This document shows positions 9,434 through 18,271 of a stretch of 64,000 nt of DNA, piece by piece. This DNA comes from Alteribacter keqinensis (GTDB lineage: Bacteria; Bacillota; Bacilli; Bacillales; Salisediminibacteriaceae). The stretch is from assembly GCF_003710255.1 (NCBI RefSeq), contig NZ_RHIB01000001.1:620001-684000 (forward strand), written 5' to 3'. Position 1 is the first letter of the stretch, and every line of letters begins with the position of its first letter. Position numbers and translations under genes: made by a program. The notes under the pieces are model-generated. The model was not told the DNA's origin. It ran no database searches and saw only the letters and a program-made list of their open reading frames with translations.

Positions 9434-10267
9434 ATGAAAGAAAAATGGTATTTTATCGATTCAGGGGATAAAAATCCTTATTATAATATGGCGCTGGACG
9501 AAAAGCTGATGGACTGGCATCGGGAAGGGAAGATTCCGCCTGCTGTTCGTTTCTATGGGTGGAATCCGGCGACATTGTCAGTAGGCTACTTCCAAAAAGC
9601 AAAAAAAGAGATTGATATGGATGCGGTAAATCGGCACGGGCTTGGTTTTGTAAGAAGACCCACAGGGGGAAGAGCGGTTTTGCATGAAGATGAGCTTACA
9701 TACAGCGTCATTGTCAGTGAAGATCATCCACAAATGCCGGATACGGTAACGGAAGCATACCGGGTGATATCCCAGGGACTTCTTGAAGGGTTTCTTGAAC
9801 TTGGACTTGATGCAGGATTCTCCATTCCCCGGACGGAAGAGGAGCGAAACAACCTGAAAAATCCACGGTCGGCTGTATGCTTTGATGCATCATCATGGTA
9901 CGAGCTCGTTGTGGAGGGAAGAAAAATTGCCGGCAGTGCCCAGACCCGTCAGAAAGGGGTTATTCTTCAGCACGGCTCAATCATCTTGTCATTGAATGAA
10001 GACAAGCTGTTTGATGTGTTCAACTACCCAAATGACCGGGTGAGGGAACGGATGCAGCGAAGCTTTAAGAACAAGGCGGTAGCCATAGAGGAACTGTTAG
10101 GTAAAAAAGTTCCTGTAGAAAAGGCAAAGAAAGTTTTTAAAGAAGGCTTTGAAAAAGGGTTGAACGTTCGCCTTGAGCATATTGTACTTACTGATGAACA
10201 GGAAAAGGAAGTTCAGGTACTTGCTTACAGAAAGTACGGAACAGATGATTGGAACTATAAATCTTAA
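9434..10267 (+). CDS. lipM: Octanoyltransferase LipM
   Basis: Transfers octanoate from octanoyl-ACP to the lipoyl domain of GcvH, the first step of lipoate assembly in Bacilli. 277 residues. Features: [13 protein letters not shown] at the N terminus, the [11 protein letters not shown] motif that binds the acyl adenylate or acyl chain in this superfamily, [20 protein letters not shown] with the catalytic Cys (about residue 150), and the [17 protein letters not shown] block with the lysine-bearing loop. LipM differs from LplA by the Cys. It fits the neighbouring gcv operon and the lipoyl E2 protein BkdB later in the window. The start has a GTGAGGAA ribosome site. Confidence 0.95.
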   Translation: MKEKWYFIDSGDKNPYYNMALDEKLMDWHREGKIPPAVRFYGWNPATLSVGYFQKAKKEIDMDAVNRHGLGFVRRPTGGRAVLHEDELTYSVIVSEDHPQMPDTVTEAYRVISQGLLEGFLELGLDAGFSIPRTEEERNNLKNPRSAVCFDASSWYELVVEGRKIAGSAQTRQKGVILQHGSIILSLNEDKLFDVFNYPNDRVRERMQRSFKNKAVAIEELLGKKVPVEKAKKVFKEGFEKGLNVRLEHIVLTDEQEKEVQVLAYRKYGTDDWNYKS

Positions 10268-10274
10268 TGTTTTG

Positions 10275-10304
10275 AACCTTGCACCTATGGTGTGAGGTTT
10301 TTTC
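10275..10304 (+). terminator. Terminator of lipM
   Basis: AACCTTGCACC pairs with GGTGTGAGGTT over 11 positions (two G-U pairs) with a TAT loop, followed by a T run 8 bases after the stop. Confidence 0.85.
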
Positions 10305-10540
10305 AATTTATTAACTTAATTTGGACCCCTTCATTTATATTTTCAACAGGGAAAAAATGTGGTAACATTTCATCTTGCGCTGTTATTTAAGATGAGAAGA
10401 ATTAAAGTCATTGAAGAAAAATGCAATCAACAAATTTAGTCGAAATCAGCGTTTTTCCGCAAAAAATGTCTGATTTACTCATTTATCCTCTACCGAATGA
10501 GGAATTTTAAAGTTGACAAAAATGTTTTTCTTTACACAAA

Positions 10541-10589
10541 ACGCAATATATAGTGTTTTTGATAAAATGTTTAACACAATATATTGATG
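10541..10589 (+). promoter_or_regulatory. Two NrdR boxes upstream of nrdJ
   Basis: ACGCAATATATAGTGT (10541-10556) and ACACAATATATTGATG (10574-10589) both resemble the NrdR consensus acaCwAtATaTwGwgt. Their starts are 33 bases apart, about three helical turns, the arrangement NrdR needs for cooperative repression in response to dATP/ATP. A TTGACA at 10513 and a TTGATA at 10559 are candidate -35 elements, but the promoter is not fixed. The nrdR gene is not in this window. Confidence 0.8.
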
Positions 10590-10631
10590 GGTACAGAAAA
10601 CTATGGTAAGCTGAAACAAGATTAATTACAC

Positions 10632-10678
10632 CAAAGATTACCATCCGTCACCTATATATAGGTGGCGTTTGATCTTTG
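10632..10678 (+). promoter_or_regulatory. Palindromic leader hairpin before nrdJ
   Basis: A perfect 16-base palindrome CACCTATATATAGGTG (10649-10664) sits inside an outer stem CAAAGAT/ATCTTTG (10632-10638 with 10672-10678). The structure lies between the NrdR boxes and the ribosome site and has no T run, so it is not a simple terminator. It could be an operator for another regulator or an mRNA leader structure. It does not resemble a cobalamin riboswitch. Confidence 0.5.
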
Positions 10679-10732
10679 ACAACCAGATATACGCATAAGA
10701 ATTTTATAAAGAAAGCAAAGGGGAGAATGCAT

Positions 10733-13297
10733 GTGACAACGTTTATGTCTGCTATGTCGATTAATGTTGAGGAACTGAACCGGGATATTGAACAGTTCCC
10801 GCAAGTGTTTCCAATCACTCCTGAGATGAACAAAATGCAAAGCGGAGTATCACGATTGGTTATGCTGGACCGCTATACGTTTAAAGATACAGAAAAGAAG
10901 ACACTGAAAGAAGGAGACTTTGTCGTGCTGACTGTGAAGGCAGATCCGAAGTTTCCTGCAAGAGGATACGGCCATGTTCTTGAAGTCGACTGGATCCAAA
11001 GTAAAGCGAGAATCCAGGTTGACCAGGAGTTCCATGGCGTACTGGATAATGCAGAAGAAAAAGAAACAGGAGTTGTAACCCGTTCTCTTGATACGATTGA
11101 TAAGCCTCTTGAAATTTACTACGAACAGATTGCCAAGCGTAATGCGAAGGGCCTGGCAGAAGTAGAAACTGACCCGGTTAAACGGGAAGAAAGCTTTCAG
11201 AAGTTTTATCACGAACTGGTGAATATGAACTTCGTACCTGCAGGGCGTGTACTTTACGGAGCAGGGGCAGGTACGGATGTTACGTACTTTAACTGCTATG
11301 TGATGCCGTTTGTAGCCGATTCCCGTGAAGGGATCTCTGAACACCGCAAACAGGTCATGGAGATTATGAGCCGGGGCGGTGGTGTGGGAACGAACGGTTC
11401 AACACTCAGACCGAGAAACACCCTGGCCAGAGGAGTAAACGGGAAATCATCAGGGTCTGTTTCCTGGCTTGATGACATCGCGAAGCTTACTCACCTTGTC
11501 GAACAGGGCGGTTCAAGACGTGGTGCTCAAATGATTATGTTATCTGACTGGCACCCTGACATTCTGGAATTTATCATATCGAAAATGCAGAATCCCCGTA
11601 TTTTACGATACTTACTTGAAAATACCGAAGATGAGCAGATCCGGAGTCTTGTAAAAGACAAGCTTAAATTCACGCCGCTCACTGAAGTGGAAGAGGCAAT
11701 GTATCAGAGCATTGTTAACTATAAAACGATAGAAGGCCAGGGCGGGTTCGACGTAAAGGTCATCGCTGAAGCAGAAGAGAAACTCCGCACCGGCGGCACC
11801 TACACGGTGAACAACTCCGAATTCCTTACCGGGGCCAACATCAGCGTCTGCATTACAAAAGAATTCATGGAGGCTGTTGAAAATGACAGTGAGTACGCCC
11901 TTCGCTTTCCTGATGTAGAGAATTATTCAAGAGAAGAGATGGAAGCATACAACCGTGACTGGCATGAGTATGGGGACGTTCGTGAGTGGGAAGCTATCGG
12001 GTTTGGTGTCAGAACATACCGTACAATCAAAGCGAAAGAGCTATGGAATCTGATTAACGTCTGTGCAACCTACTCAGCCGAGCCTGGCATCTTCTTTATT
12101 GACAACGCCAATGAGAAAACAAATGCAAGTGCGTACGGACAAAAAGTGGTTGCAACAAACCCGTGTGGGGAACAACCTCTTGCGCCATACAGTGTGTGTA
12201 ACCTTGCTGCTGTTAACCTGGCGGAAATGGCAGACAGGGAAACAAAAACGGTGAACTTTGAAAAGTTAAAACAAACGGTAGCCACCGGTGTCAGAATGCA
12301 GGATAACGTTATCGATGCAACACCTTATTTCCTGGAACAAAACACTAAGCAGGCTAAGGGTGAGCGCCGTGTCGGTCTTGGTGTGATGGGTCTTCATGAC
12401 CTGCTCATTCTGACAGAGACGGTTTACGGATCGGAAAAAGGGAACAAGCTCGTGGATGAAATCTTTGAAACGATTGCAACAACCGCGTACCGTACAAGCA
12501 TTGAGCTTGCAGAAGAAAAAGGAAGCTTCCCATTCCTTACCGGTGAATCAGACTGGGAAACAAAAACACTCCGTAACGCCTACACTGAAACTGGCTACAT
12601 GCAGGGGATGCCGGAAGATATCAGGGAAGGTATTAAGAATTACGGGATTAGAAACTCTCACCTTCTGACTGTGGCTCCCACCGGATCTACCGGAACCATG
12701 GTCGGTGTCAGTACCGGCCTTGAACCATATTTTTCCTTTTCGTATTTCCGAAGCGGACGCCTCGGTAAATTTATTGAAGTAAAAGCGGAAATTCTTCAGA
12801 AATACCTGGATGCGAACCCGCATGTGGATCCCAATGAGCTGCCGGAATGGTTTGTTTCAAGTATGGAACTTTCACCGGAAGCTCACGCGGACGTACAATG
12901 TGTGATTCAGCGCTGGGTAGACAGTTCACTCAGTAAGACAGTAAACGCCCCGCGGGGATATACGGTTGATCAGGTAAAATCAGTTTATGAGCGCCTTTAT
13001 AAGGGAGGAGCGAAAGGTGGAACGGTTTATGTTGACGGAAGCCGTGACTCACAGGTTCTTACCCTTAAAGCTGAAGAAAATGACATGAACGAACCAGCAG
13101 AAAAGCTTTCCGATCATGCTCAGGAAAAAGGGAAAGTGGTTCTCCTAAATACCATTTCCGACTTACGCTCTACATCAGTAAAGTACGGAAATGAAGTAGG
13201 AGACAAGTGTCCTGTCTGCCGTAAAGGAACAGTAGAAGACCTTGGCGGATGCAACACATGTACAAACTGTAATGCACAGTTGAAGTGCGGACTATAA
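10733..13297 (+). CDS. nrdJ: Adenosylcobalamin-dependent ribonucleotide reductase (class II)
   Basis: Reduces ribonucleotides to deoxyribonucleotides using a cobalamin-derived radical, so needs no oxygen. About 854 residues. Motifs: TYFNCYVMP (first redox Cys), RGGGVGTNGSTLRPRN, NPCGEQPLAPYSVCNLAAVNL (radical Cys and Glu), APTGSTGTMVGVSTGLEP, and a C-terminal zinc-finger-like tail CPVC...CNTCTNC with a final CGL. The GTG at 10733 is favoured because GGGGAG lies 7 bases upstream; the ATG at 10727 is too close and the frame extends back to 10676. NrdR boxes upstream support regulation by nucleotide status. It sits between lipM and mntR, where B. subtilis has nothing. Confidence 0.95.
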   Translation: MTTFMSAMSINVEELNRDIEQFPQVFPITPEMNKMQSGVSRLVMLDRYTFKDTEKKTLKEGDFVVLTVKADPKFPARGYGHVLEVDWIQSKARIQVDQEFHGVLDNAEEKETGVVTRSLDTIDKPLEIYYEQIAKRNAKGLAEVETDPVKREESFQKFYHELVNMNFVPAGRVLYGAGAGTDVTYFNCYVMPFVADSREGISEHRKQVMEIMSRGGGVGTNGSTLRPRNTLARGVNGKSSGSVSWLDDIAKLTHLVEQGGSRRGAQMIMLSDWHPDILEFIISKMQNPRILRYLLENTEDEQIRSLVKDKLKFTPLTEVEEAMYQSIVNYKTIEGQGGFDVKVIAEAEEKLRTGGTYTVNNSEFLTGANISVCITKEFMEAVENDSEYALRFPDVENYSREEMEAYNRDWHEYGDVREWEAIGFGVRTYRTIKAKELWNLINVCATYSAEPGIFFIDNANEKTNASAYGQKVVATNPCGEQPLAPYSVCNLAAVNLAEMADRETKTVNFEKLKQTVATGVRMQDNVIDATPYFLEQNTKQAKGERRVGLGVMGLHDLLILTETVYGSEKGNKLVDEIFETIATTAYRTSIELAEEKGSFPFLTGESDWETKTLRNAYTETGYMQGMPEDIREGIKNYGIRNSHLLTVAPTGSTGTMVGVSTGLEPYFSFSYFRSGRLGKFIEVKAEILQKYLDANPHVDPNELPEWFVSSMELSPEAHADVQCVIQRWVDSSLSKTVNAPRGYTVDQVKSVYERLYKGGAKGGTVYVDGSRDSQVLTLKAEENDMNEPAEKLSDHAQEKGKVVLLNTISDLRSTSVKYGNEVGDKCPVCRKGTVEDLGGCNTCTNCNAQLKCGL

Positions 13298-13308
13298 TGG
13301 AATAAAAT

Positions 13309-13358
13309 AAGAGGCTGTTTTAAAAGGGGGGACCCCTCCCTTTTGAACAGCCTCTTTT
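13309..13358 (+). terminator. Terminator of nrdJ
   Basis: Long hairpin AGAGGCTGTT...AACAGCCTCT with an inner AAAAGGGGGG/CCCTCCCTTTT pairing, followed by TTTTGTT. Confidence 0.9.
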
Positions 13359-13506
13359 GTTCTGTACATGAGCGAGGTAGTCCGGCGGTTTTATTTGTAG
13401 TATACTAAGAAACAGAGAAAAGACTGTTTTTGCTTTCAAGCGCACTGTTACCCTTGGTGTTCAGGATGCAGGGTGTTTTAAGCGGGGGAAGTTTGGAGGG
13501 GACAGT

Positions 13507-13938
13507 ATGCCAACACCGAGTATGGAAGATTACTTGGAACGAATATACCTGTTAATCGAAGAGAAAGGCTATGCACGTGTGTCTGATATTGCCGAGTCAC
13601 TTGAGGTGCACCCGTCATCGGTTACAAAAATGGTTCAAAAGCTTGATAAAAAAGACTATCTTATATATGAAAAGTACCGTGGGTTAGTACTGACGCCCAA
13701 GGGTAAGAAGATCGGCAAGCGCCTTGTATACCGACATGAATTATTGGAAGAATTTATGAAAATCATTGGTGTGGATGGTGAAACAATCTATCAGGACGTA
13801 GAGGGGATTGAGCATCACCTCAGTTGGGATGCGATTGACCGGATTGGAGACCTTGTTCAATATTTTGATGAAGAACCTAAACGTGTGGACGATCTCCGGC
13901 TTGTACAAAAGAAAAGTGAAGAACAGGAGCAATCATAA
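13507..13938 (+). CDS. mntR: Manganese-responsive repressor MntR
   Basis: DtxR-family transcription factor that represses manganese uptake genes when bound to Mn(II). 143 residues, almost the same length as B. subtilis MntR. The winged helix occupies residues 1-70 ([23 protein letters not shown] as helix-turn-helix). All metal ligands are present: Asp8, Glu11, His77, Glu99, Glu102 and His103. The ribosome site GGAGGGG precedes the ATG. The stop lies inside the stem of the following terminator. The neighbours yqhL-lipM on the left and yqhO on the right match B. subtilis except for the inserted nrdJ. Confidence 0.96.
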   Translation: MPTPSMEDYLERIYLLIEEKGYARVSDIAESLEVHPSSVTKMVQKLDKKDYLIYEKYRGLVLTPKGKKIGKRLVYRHELLEEFMKIIGVDGETIYQDVEGIEHHLSWDAIDRIGDLVQYFDEEPKRVDDLRLVQKKSEEQEQS

Positions 13939-13962
13939 CGCTGGTTATGGTTGCTTTTTTTT
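13929..13962 (+). terminator. Terminator overlapping the mntR stop
   Basis: GCAATCATAAC/GTTATGGTTGC, 11 pairs including wobbles, with a 4-base loop and T8. The mntR stop codon lies in the 5' arm. Confidence 0.88.
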
Positions 13963-14049
13963 GGTTGGACTCACGGCTGCCTTGAAAAAGAATTAGAAAC
14001 GGTGTTATATCCCTTCATTCAAATATAAATTCGCACGGTGCGTTGTGAA

Positions 14050-14235
14050 GATAAGAGGAACAGGATAACTCAGCCGAAAAAAGACCGCATACCATACGCC
14101 CATACGCCATAGTGGGAATATATTGCTCCCAACGTCTGTGTTCACAATGATTGTGGTTTTTGTGAAGGATCTATTCGTAAAGATTGCTGCTTGTGCTAAA
14201 AAAGAAATAAAACAGGAGTGCCCGAGACTTCAAGA
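14050..14235. repeat. Dispersed repeat copy 3 (decayed)
   Basis: GGATAACTCAGCCGAAAAAA and GACCGC near 14062 match 8329 on, and TTCGTAAAGATTGCTGCTTG near 14174 matches the left end of the 8445 core. The following AGTGCCCGAGACTT matches the core body near 8480, but the right end is lost, so this is a decayed copy directly upstream of yqhO. No other gene is seen from 13963 to 14314. Confidence 0.5.
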
Positions 14236-14314
14236 TTTAGACGAGTTGTATTACCAAAAAGCGAGCATTTTTTTGTTATGTCACCCTTACAATGGAATAA
14301 AGGGGGAGTGGCCT

Positions 14315-15211
14315 GTGAAGATAGATGGCGTTTTTGCTGGCGGAGGTGTGCGAGCTCTTGCGTTTGTTGGGGCCCTCAACGCCATTGAAAAAAAGGGGAT
14401 TGAGTTTGAAAGGGTTGCCGGAACAAGCGCAGGAGCGATTACAGCAGCTTTTATTAAAGCTGGTTTTACCAGTGGGGAAATATTTGACCTTTTTGAAGAA
14501 ATGGACCTTCGCCAGCTTCTCGATCCACGAAGGTCGATGTTTCCGTTTCCTTTTTTAAGATGGCTGACAATGTATAAAAAAATTGGACTTTACAAAGGAA
14601 ATGAATTTGAAAAGTGGATGGTAGAAACGTTGAAGTCCAAGGGGGTATCTACTTTCGAGGATCTGCCTGCGGGCTCGCTGAGGATGGTGGCATCAGATAT
14701 TACAAACGGGCGTTTTGTCGTTCTCCCTGACGACCTTCCTCTATACGGGAGAATCCCTGAAAAGTTCTCTGTCGCACGGGCTATTCGGATGAGCTGCAGT
14801 ATACCCTTCTTCTTTGAGCCGGTTAAAATCTATGATGGTACAGCAAAGCCTTCTTATGTTGTAGATGGCGGTGTACTCAGCAACTTCCCCATGTGGGTTT
14901 TTAAGAAAAGAAATCAAAAAAGGCTTACAAGACCGGTTCTTGGCTTTCGCCTGAGCCCGACTCTCGAGGAGGAGAGTGAGAACCCAAGAAAGATTAAAAA
15001 CGCCATGCAGTTTACCTATGCCATGGTTGAAACGATGCGAACGGCTCATGATCAGCGTTATATCTCAAGAGATCTGGCAAAGGATATCGTATTCATACCT
15101 GTAAAGGATGTAAAAACAACAGATTTTGCCCTTACGGATGAGCAGAAACAATCCCTGATTCAGTTAGGGGAGACCAGTACTTTTGATTTTCTGAAACGCT
15201 GGAGCAACTAA
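14315..15211 (+). CDS. yqhO: Patatin-like phospholipase family protein
   Basis: Predicted serine lipid acyl hydrolase of the patatin fold, 298 residues. The oxyanion/nucleophile elements are GVFAGGGVRALAFVGAL near the start and AGTSAGAITA (G-x-S-x-G Ser nucleophile, about residue 40); the catalytic Asp is in VVDGGVLSNFP (DG[G/A] motif). Start GTG 14315 (KIDGVFAGG) has AGGGGGAG 6 bases upstream. A longer frame reaching 14123 runs through repeat sequence and is not credible. The C-terminal region is variable. It overlaps the convergent gene at 15208 by 4 bases. Confidence 0.9.
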   Translation: MKIDGVFAGGGVRALAFVGALNAIEKKGIEFERVAGTSAGAITAAFIKAGFTSGEIFDLFEEMDLRQLLDPRRSMFPFPFLRWLTMYKKIGLYKGNEFEKWMVETLKSKGVSTFEDLPAGSLRMVASDITNGRFVVLPDDLPLYGRIPEKFSVARAIRMSCSIPFFFEPVKIYDGTAKPSYVVDGGVLSNFPMWVFKKRNQKRLTRPVLGFRLSPTLEEESENPRKIKNAMQFTYAMVETMRTAHDQRYISRDLAKDIVFIPVKDVKTTDFALTDEQKQSLIQLGETSTFDFLKRWSN

Positions 15212-16029
15212 CGTGATTCAAGAATCTGGGTAACCCCTTCTTGTTTATAGAACTTTGTTACAACAAGCAGGAGAGGGACAATGAATGTAATCCACAGCCC
15301 GATAATGACGCCCATTGTAAACAGAGGGAGTGGGAGCCACGAGAAAAAAAACGGAGCAAATATTTTAAAAAGCGCGATACCGAAAAGACCGAATGCACTT
15401 GCCGTGAGCCGTTTTCTTAGAGTAGCGGAAGGAATACTCATTCGGACTTTAATAAATTCCAGAGAAATACCCACTCCTGCACCGAGGAGGTAACCGGTAT
15501 GCAGAAGAGCCTGGGTGTTTGGATAAATGACGGCCGTAAGAAAAACTGGGAGGATAATGGAAAAGACCATCACATACCTGTCAGGCATAGAGCCGATCCA
15601 GTCAAAGCTTCTGTAAAATGCATAAACAATAAATCCGCCAATGATAATGGCACCTACGATTGAAAACACTGATGCATTTGTAAAAAAGAGAAACGTAATT
15701 GAAAACGCGAGTATAGGGGCGACTGATGCTGAAAGTTCGAGTTTGTTCCTTGTAAGCGGTATAAAAAAAGCAAAAAAAGTCATTACTGCCTGCACTGGCA
15801 GATGTGTAAGCGGCACCCAGGTGCTGCCGATGATAACGCCTGGAAAGAAGAGCTGAATGATGTTACTTATGGTTACAGAAAAAGCGAGAAGAAAAAAGAG
15901 CTGAAATCCGATCGTTTTGTTTACAGCCCAGAAAATAAGTCCGATTAAAACAAGAAAAATGATTTCAAGTTCAGTAACTAAGATGAATTCAGAAGTAAGG
16001 TAGGGGAGAGATTCGTTAAAAGGTGTCAT
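15208..16029 (-). CDS. Polytopic membrane protein, degenerate PAP2-like
   Basis: 273 residues with about eight hydrophobic segments. The order of segments and the remnants LTHLPVQAVM and ALLHTGYLLGAGVGI resemble the PSGH and SR..GxH..xD regions of PAP2 phosphatases, but the usual Arg and Asp residues are missing, so it may be a non-catalytic relative or an unrelated transporter-like protein. A good AGGAGG site precedes ATG 16029. It is inserted between yqhO and yqhP relative to B. subtilis and is separated from yqhP by a terminator, so it forms a leftward unit of its own. Function is not known. Confidence 0.65.
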   Translation of the reverse strand: MTPFNESLPYLTSEFILVTELEIIFLVLIGLIFWAVNKTIGFQLFFLLAFSVTISNIIQLFFPGVIIGSTWVPLTHLPVQAVMTFFAFFIPLTRNKLELSASVAPILAFSITFLFFTNASVFSIVGAIIIGGFIVYAFYRSFDWIGSMPDRYVMVFSIILPVFLTAVIYPNTQALLHTGYLLGAGVGISLEFIKVRMSIPSATLRKRLTASAFGLFGIALFKIFAPFFFSWLPLPLFTMGVIIGLWITFIVPLLLVVTKFYKQEGVTQILESR

Positions 16030-16060
16030 CGATTTTCCTCCTGATATGGAAATTTAAGAA

Positions 16061-16102
16061 GAAAAAGAACCAAGCGTTTAGAATAATGCTCGGTTCTTTT
16101 TC
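16061..16102 (-). terminator. Terminator overlapping the yqhP stop (minus strand)
   Basis: GAAAAAGAACCAAGC pairs with GCTCGGTTCTTTTTC; on the minus strand the run of T follows the 3' arm. The yqhP stop (16078-16080) lies in the loop. Confidence 0.75.
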
Positions 16103-16467
16103 TTACTCTTATTTTTCTTTCCCTCAATTACACGAAGCTGAACGTCAGATTGCCGCTTAATAAGCGGTCTCTGGCTCCGCTTTTTTTCCTGCTTTACTTT
16201 TCTGCTTTTTGCGGCTTTTAATGACGACGTTCCAGGACTCGGCTGGGCTTTGTGGGCAGTTGCAGCGTACTGCCTGCCATAGCCGGAACCTGAAAGTCTC
16301 GGCATAATTACATGTCTGAACAGGAGGAACAGAAGCGTGACAATACCGATGGTTACAAAAATCCCGACAAAGAAACCGGCAGGGTCCGTAACGAGCCTGC
16401 TGCCAATGCCGAGTATTGCAAGACCGAACATGACAAGTAACAAGGGATGAAAAGATTGGCGAAGCAT
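16078..16467 (-). CDS. yqhP: SA1362/YqhP family small membrane protein
   Basis: 129 residues. Two hydrophobic segments (HPLLLVMFGLAILGIG and AGFFVGIFVTIGIVTLLFLLF) are followed by a long, very basic tail rich in KK and SR pairs. The start ATG 16467 (MLRQSFHP) has TTGGAGGTGG upstream; the ATG at 16494 lacks a ribosome site. Matches the YqhP family in length, layout and position beside yqhQ. Its function is unknown; the tail looks suited to contact with nucleic acid or acidic lipid, which is inference. It lies 37 bases downstream of yqhQ in the same leftward unit. Confidence 0.75.
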   Translation of the reverse strand: MLRQSFHPLLLVMFGLAILGIGSRLVTDPAGFFVGIFVTIGIVTLLFLLFRHVIMPRLSGSGYGRQYAATAHKAQPSPGTSSLKAAKSRKVKQEKKRSQRPLIKRQSDVQLRVIEGKKNKSKKKNRALF

Positions 16468-16504
16468 AAATCCACCTCCAAGAGCTTTTGTCATTTTACT
16501 GTTA

Positions 16505-17464
16505 TCATACGATGCGATCTTCCAGATTATCCTCAGGGAAAGCGTCGTCCCGTTTTCGCATTTCCTCAAACGATGCAATGGCAACTTCGACCTGAGCGTC
16601 CTTGGGCTCCTTGGTAGTAAGGAGCTGCAGCCAGAGGCCCGGATAACCCAGCCACTTAAGGGCCGGAATATGACGCACCTTGTTTGTAAGCTGAAGTACT
16701 TCATAGGAAGCTCCGAGCACAACAGGGATTAAGGCGATCCGGTACGTAAGGCGTTCCCATAAAGGTTCAGAGGGAACAGCCAGATAAATAAACACACCGA
16801 CAATTACTGTGAAAAGAATAAAGCTGCTGCCGCAACGGTAGTGAAGTCTGGACTGAGCCTGGACATTCTCAACGGTCAGCGGCTTCTTATTTTCAAAAGC
16901 ATTAATGACTTTATGTTCAGCTCCGTGATACTGAAACACTCTTCGTATCATCGGAGTGAGGCTGATTAAGTAAATATAAGTCAGAAGGAAGATGAGTTTA
17001 ATAAACCCTTCAATCAGGTTTTGTGCCACGTGACCTGGTGCCACCGGTCTGAACAATTCTGCAAGGGTTGCAGGGAGAGCAGTGAAAATGAGCTTTCCGA
17101 ATACGAAAGAAAGAACACCTACCGCCGCAACGCCTAAGATCATCGTCATCTTTGAAGATTGTTCAACCGTTTCGATTTTATCGTCATCTTCCGGATCGAC
17201 GTCATACCGTTCTGTGGAAAAATTCAGGTGTTTTGTTCCGTTGGCGCTTGCTTCAACAATCGCTGCAACACCTCGCAGGAACGGAATTTTCTTTAGCTTT
17301 TCGACCCATGGCCGCTTTTTCTTTTTTACTTCAAAAAAATCAAGGGTATTGTCTTTCCGGCGAATGGCAGTTACAGTTGTATGTTTTCCGCCAAACATAA
17401 CCCCTTCCATAACAGCCTGGCCGCCGTATGCAGGTGGTTGGTTTTGTTTACTCAATGATGTCAC
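16505..17464 (-). CDS. yqhQ: YqhQ family membrane protein (DUF1385)
   Basis: 319 residues. The N-terminal PPAYGGQAVMEGVMFGGKH motif is diagnostic of the DUF1385/YqhQ family. Several membrane segments follow (about residues 95-120, 135-165, 210-250), with a conserved FQYHGAEHKVINAFENKKPL block with paired His/Glu. The function is not known. Start: GTG 17464 with weak upstream signal, or TTG 17455 preceded by GGTGA at a spacing of 5; the TTG is at least as likely. The leftward unit includes yqhP. Confidence 0.9.
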   Translation of the reverse strand: MTSLSKQNQPPAYGGQAVMEGVMFGGKHTTVTAIRRKDNTLDFFEVKKKKRPWVEKLKKIPFLRGVAAIVEASANGTKHLNFSTERYDVDPEDDDKIETVEQSSKMTMILGVAAVGVLSFVFGKLIFTALPATLAELFRPVAPGHVAQNLIEGFIKLIFLLTYIYLISLTPMIRRVFQYHGAEHKVINAFENKKPLTVENVQAQSRLHYRCGSSFILFTVIVGVFIYLAVPSEPLWERLTYRIALIPVVLGASYEVLQLTNKVRHIPALKWLGYPGLWLQLLTTKEPKDAQVEVAIASFEEMRKRDDAFPEDNLEDRIV

Positions 17465-17690
17465 CAGCCTATCTTAACAATTTCTATTCTTTGTAAAGCT
17501 ATACCTTACTATTCTACATGAAACAGCGGAATACCTCCAATGATCAAATGATTACGTTTAAAAAGCACCGTATTAATCCTGATAAATCCTACTTGTATTA
17601 TTCCCCTGTACCTGAGAGCATACACTCCTTAAAGAAAACAAAACGTTAAAAGTAATGAAAACGGACATACTAGCGCTTGAGGTGATCAGT

Positions 17691-18203
17691 ATGTCAGAAG
17701 ACAAAAATAATCAAAAGGAACAGGAACAAAAAGAAGAATCGAATTCTTTTCATGGAATGGTTGCCATGATTGGCTTTTTTGGAGGGGTTTTCTGGAGTAT
17801 CATAGGGTATCTTTCGTTTACTTTGAACTTTATCCGGGTCGGACCTGCCCTTATCCTGATGCCGTGGGCACTTCCGGACTGGAAGAACGGCTGGCTTGGA
17901 CAGCTTGTCGGGATTATTGCCATTGGTGTCGTTTCAATCGGGGTTGCGTTTATTTACCGGCTGATTCTTGCTAAAATTAATAAACTCTGGCCGGGAGCTG
18001 TTTTTGGCTTTGTTTTATGGGCGCTGGTGTTCGGACTGTTTAACCCGATGTTTCCAGGACTGAAGCCTCTCACACAGCTGGATATCAACACCATCATTAC
18101 CTCTTTGTGTCTGTACATTTTATATGGAGCTTTTATAGGATACTCTGTGGCATATGAGTATCATGAACGGACTGTGCATGAAGGTGAATCTATTCAAAGC
18201 TGA
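17691..18203 (+). CDS. yqhR: YqhR family membrane protein
   Basis: 170 residues: a charged N-terminal 25 residues (many Glu/Lys/Asn), then four hydrophobic segments. FHGMVAMIGFFGGVFWSIIG, WPGAVFGFVLWALVFGLFNP and the YHERTVH tail are typical of YqhR. Start ATG 17691 with GAGGTGATC 7 bases upstream; the frame extends to 17655 without a site. Unknown function. It is divergent from yqhQ and followed closely by a strong terminator ahead of aroQ. Confidence 0.85.
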   Translation: MSEDKNNQKEQEQKEESNSFHGMVAMIGFFGGVFWSIIGYLSFTLNFIRVGPALILMPWALPDWKNGWLGQLVGIIAIGVVSIGVAFIYRLILAKINKLWPGAVFGFVLWALVFGLFNPMFPGLKPLTQLDINTIITSLCLYILYGAFIGYSVAYEYHERTVHEGESIQS

Positions 18204-18213
18204 AGACCTATGG

Positions 18214-18243
18214 TAGAATGTTCCGTGGAACATTCTATTTTTT
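18214..18243 (+). terminator. Terminator between yqhR and aroQ
   Basis: Perfect palindrome TAGAATGTTCC/GGAACATTCTA with a GT loop and T6. Only 28 bases separate it from the aroQ start, too few for an independent promoter downstream of it. Confidence 0.88.
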
Positions 18244-18271
18244 ATCGAAGCATGGGAGGTGTGACAGGCTG

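Noticed and set aside
14123-14314. N-terminal extension of the yqhO frame
   Set aside because: It translates repeat copy 3 and has no ribosome site, while GTG 14315 has AGGGGGAG at a normal spacing and begins the conserved patatin motif.
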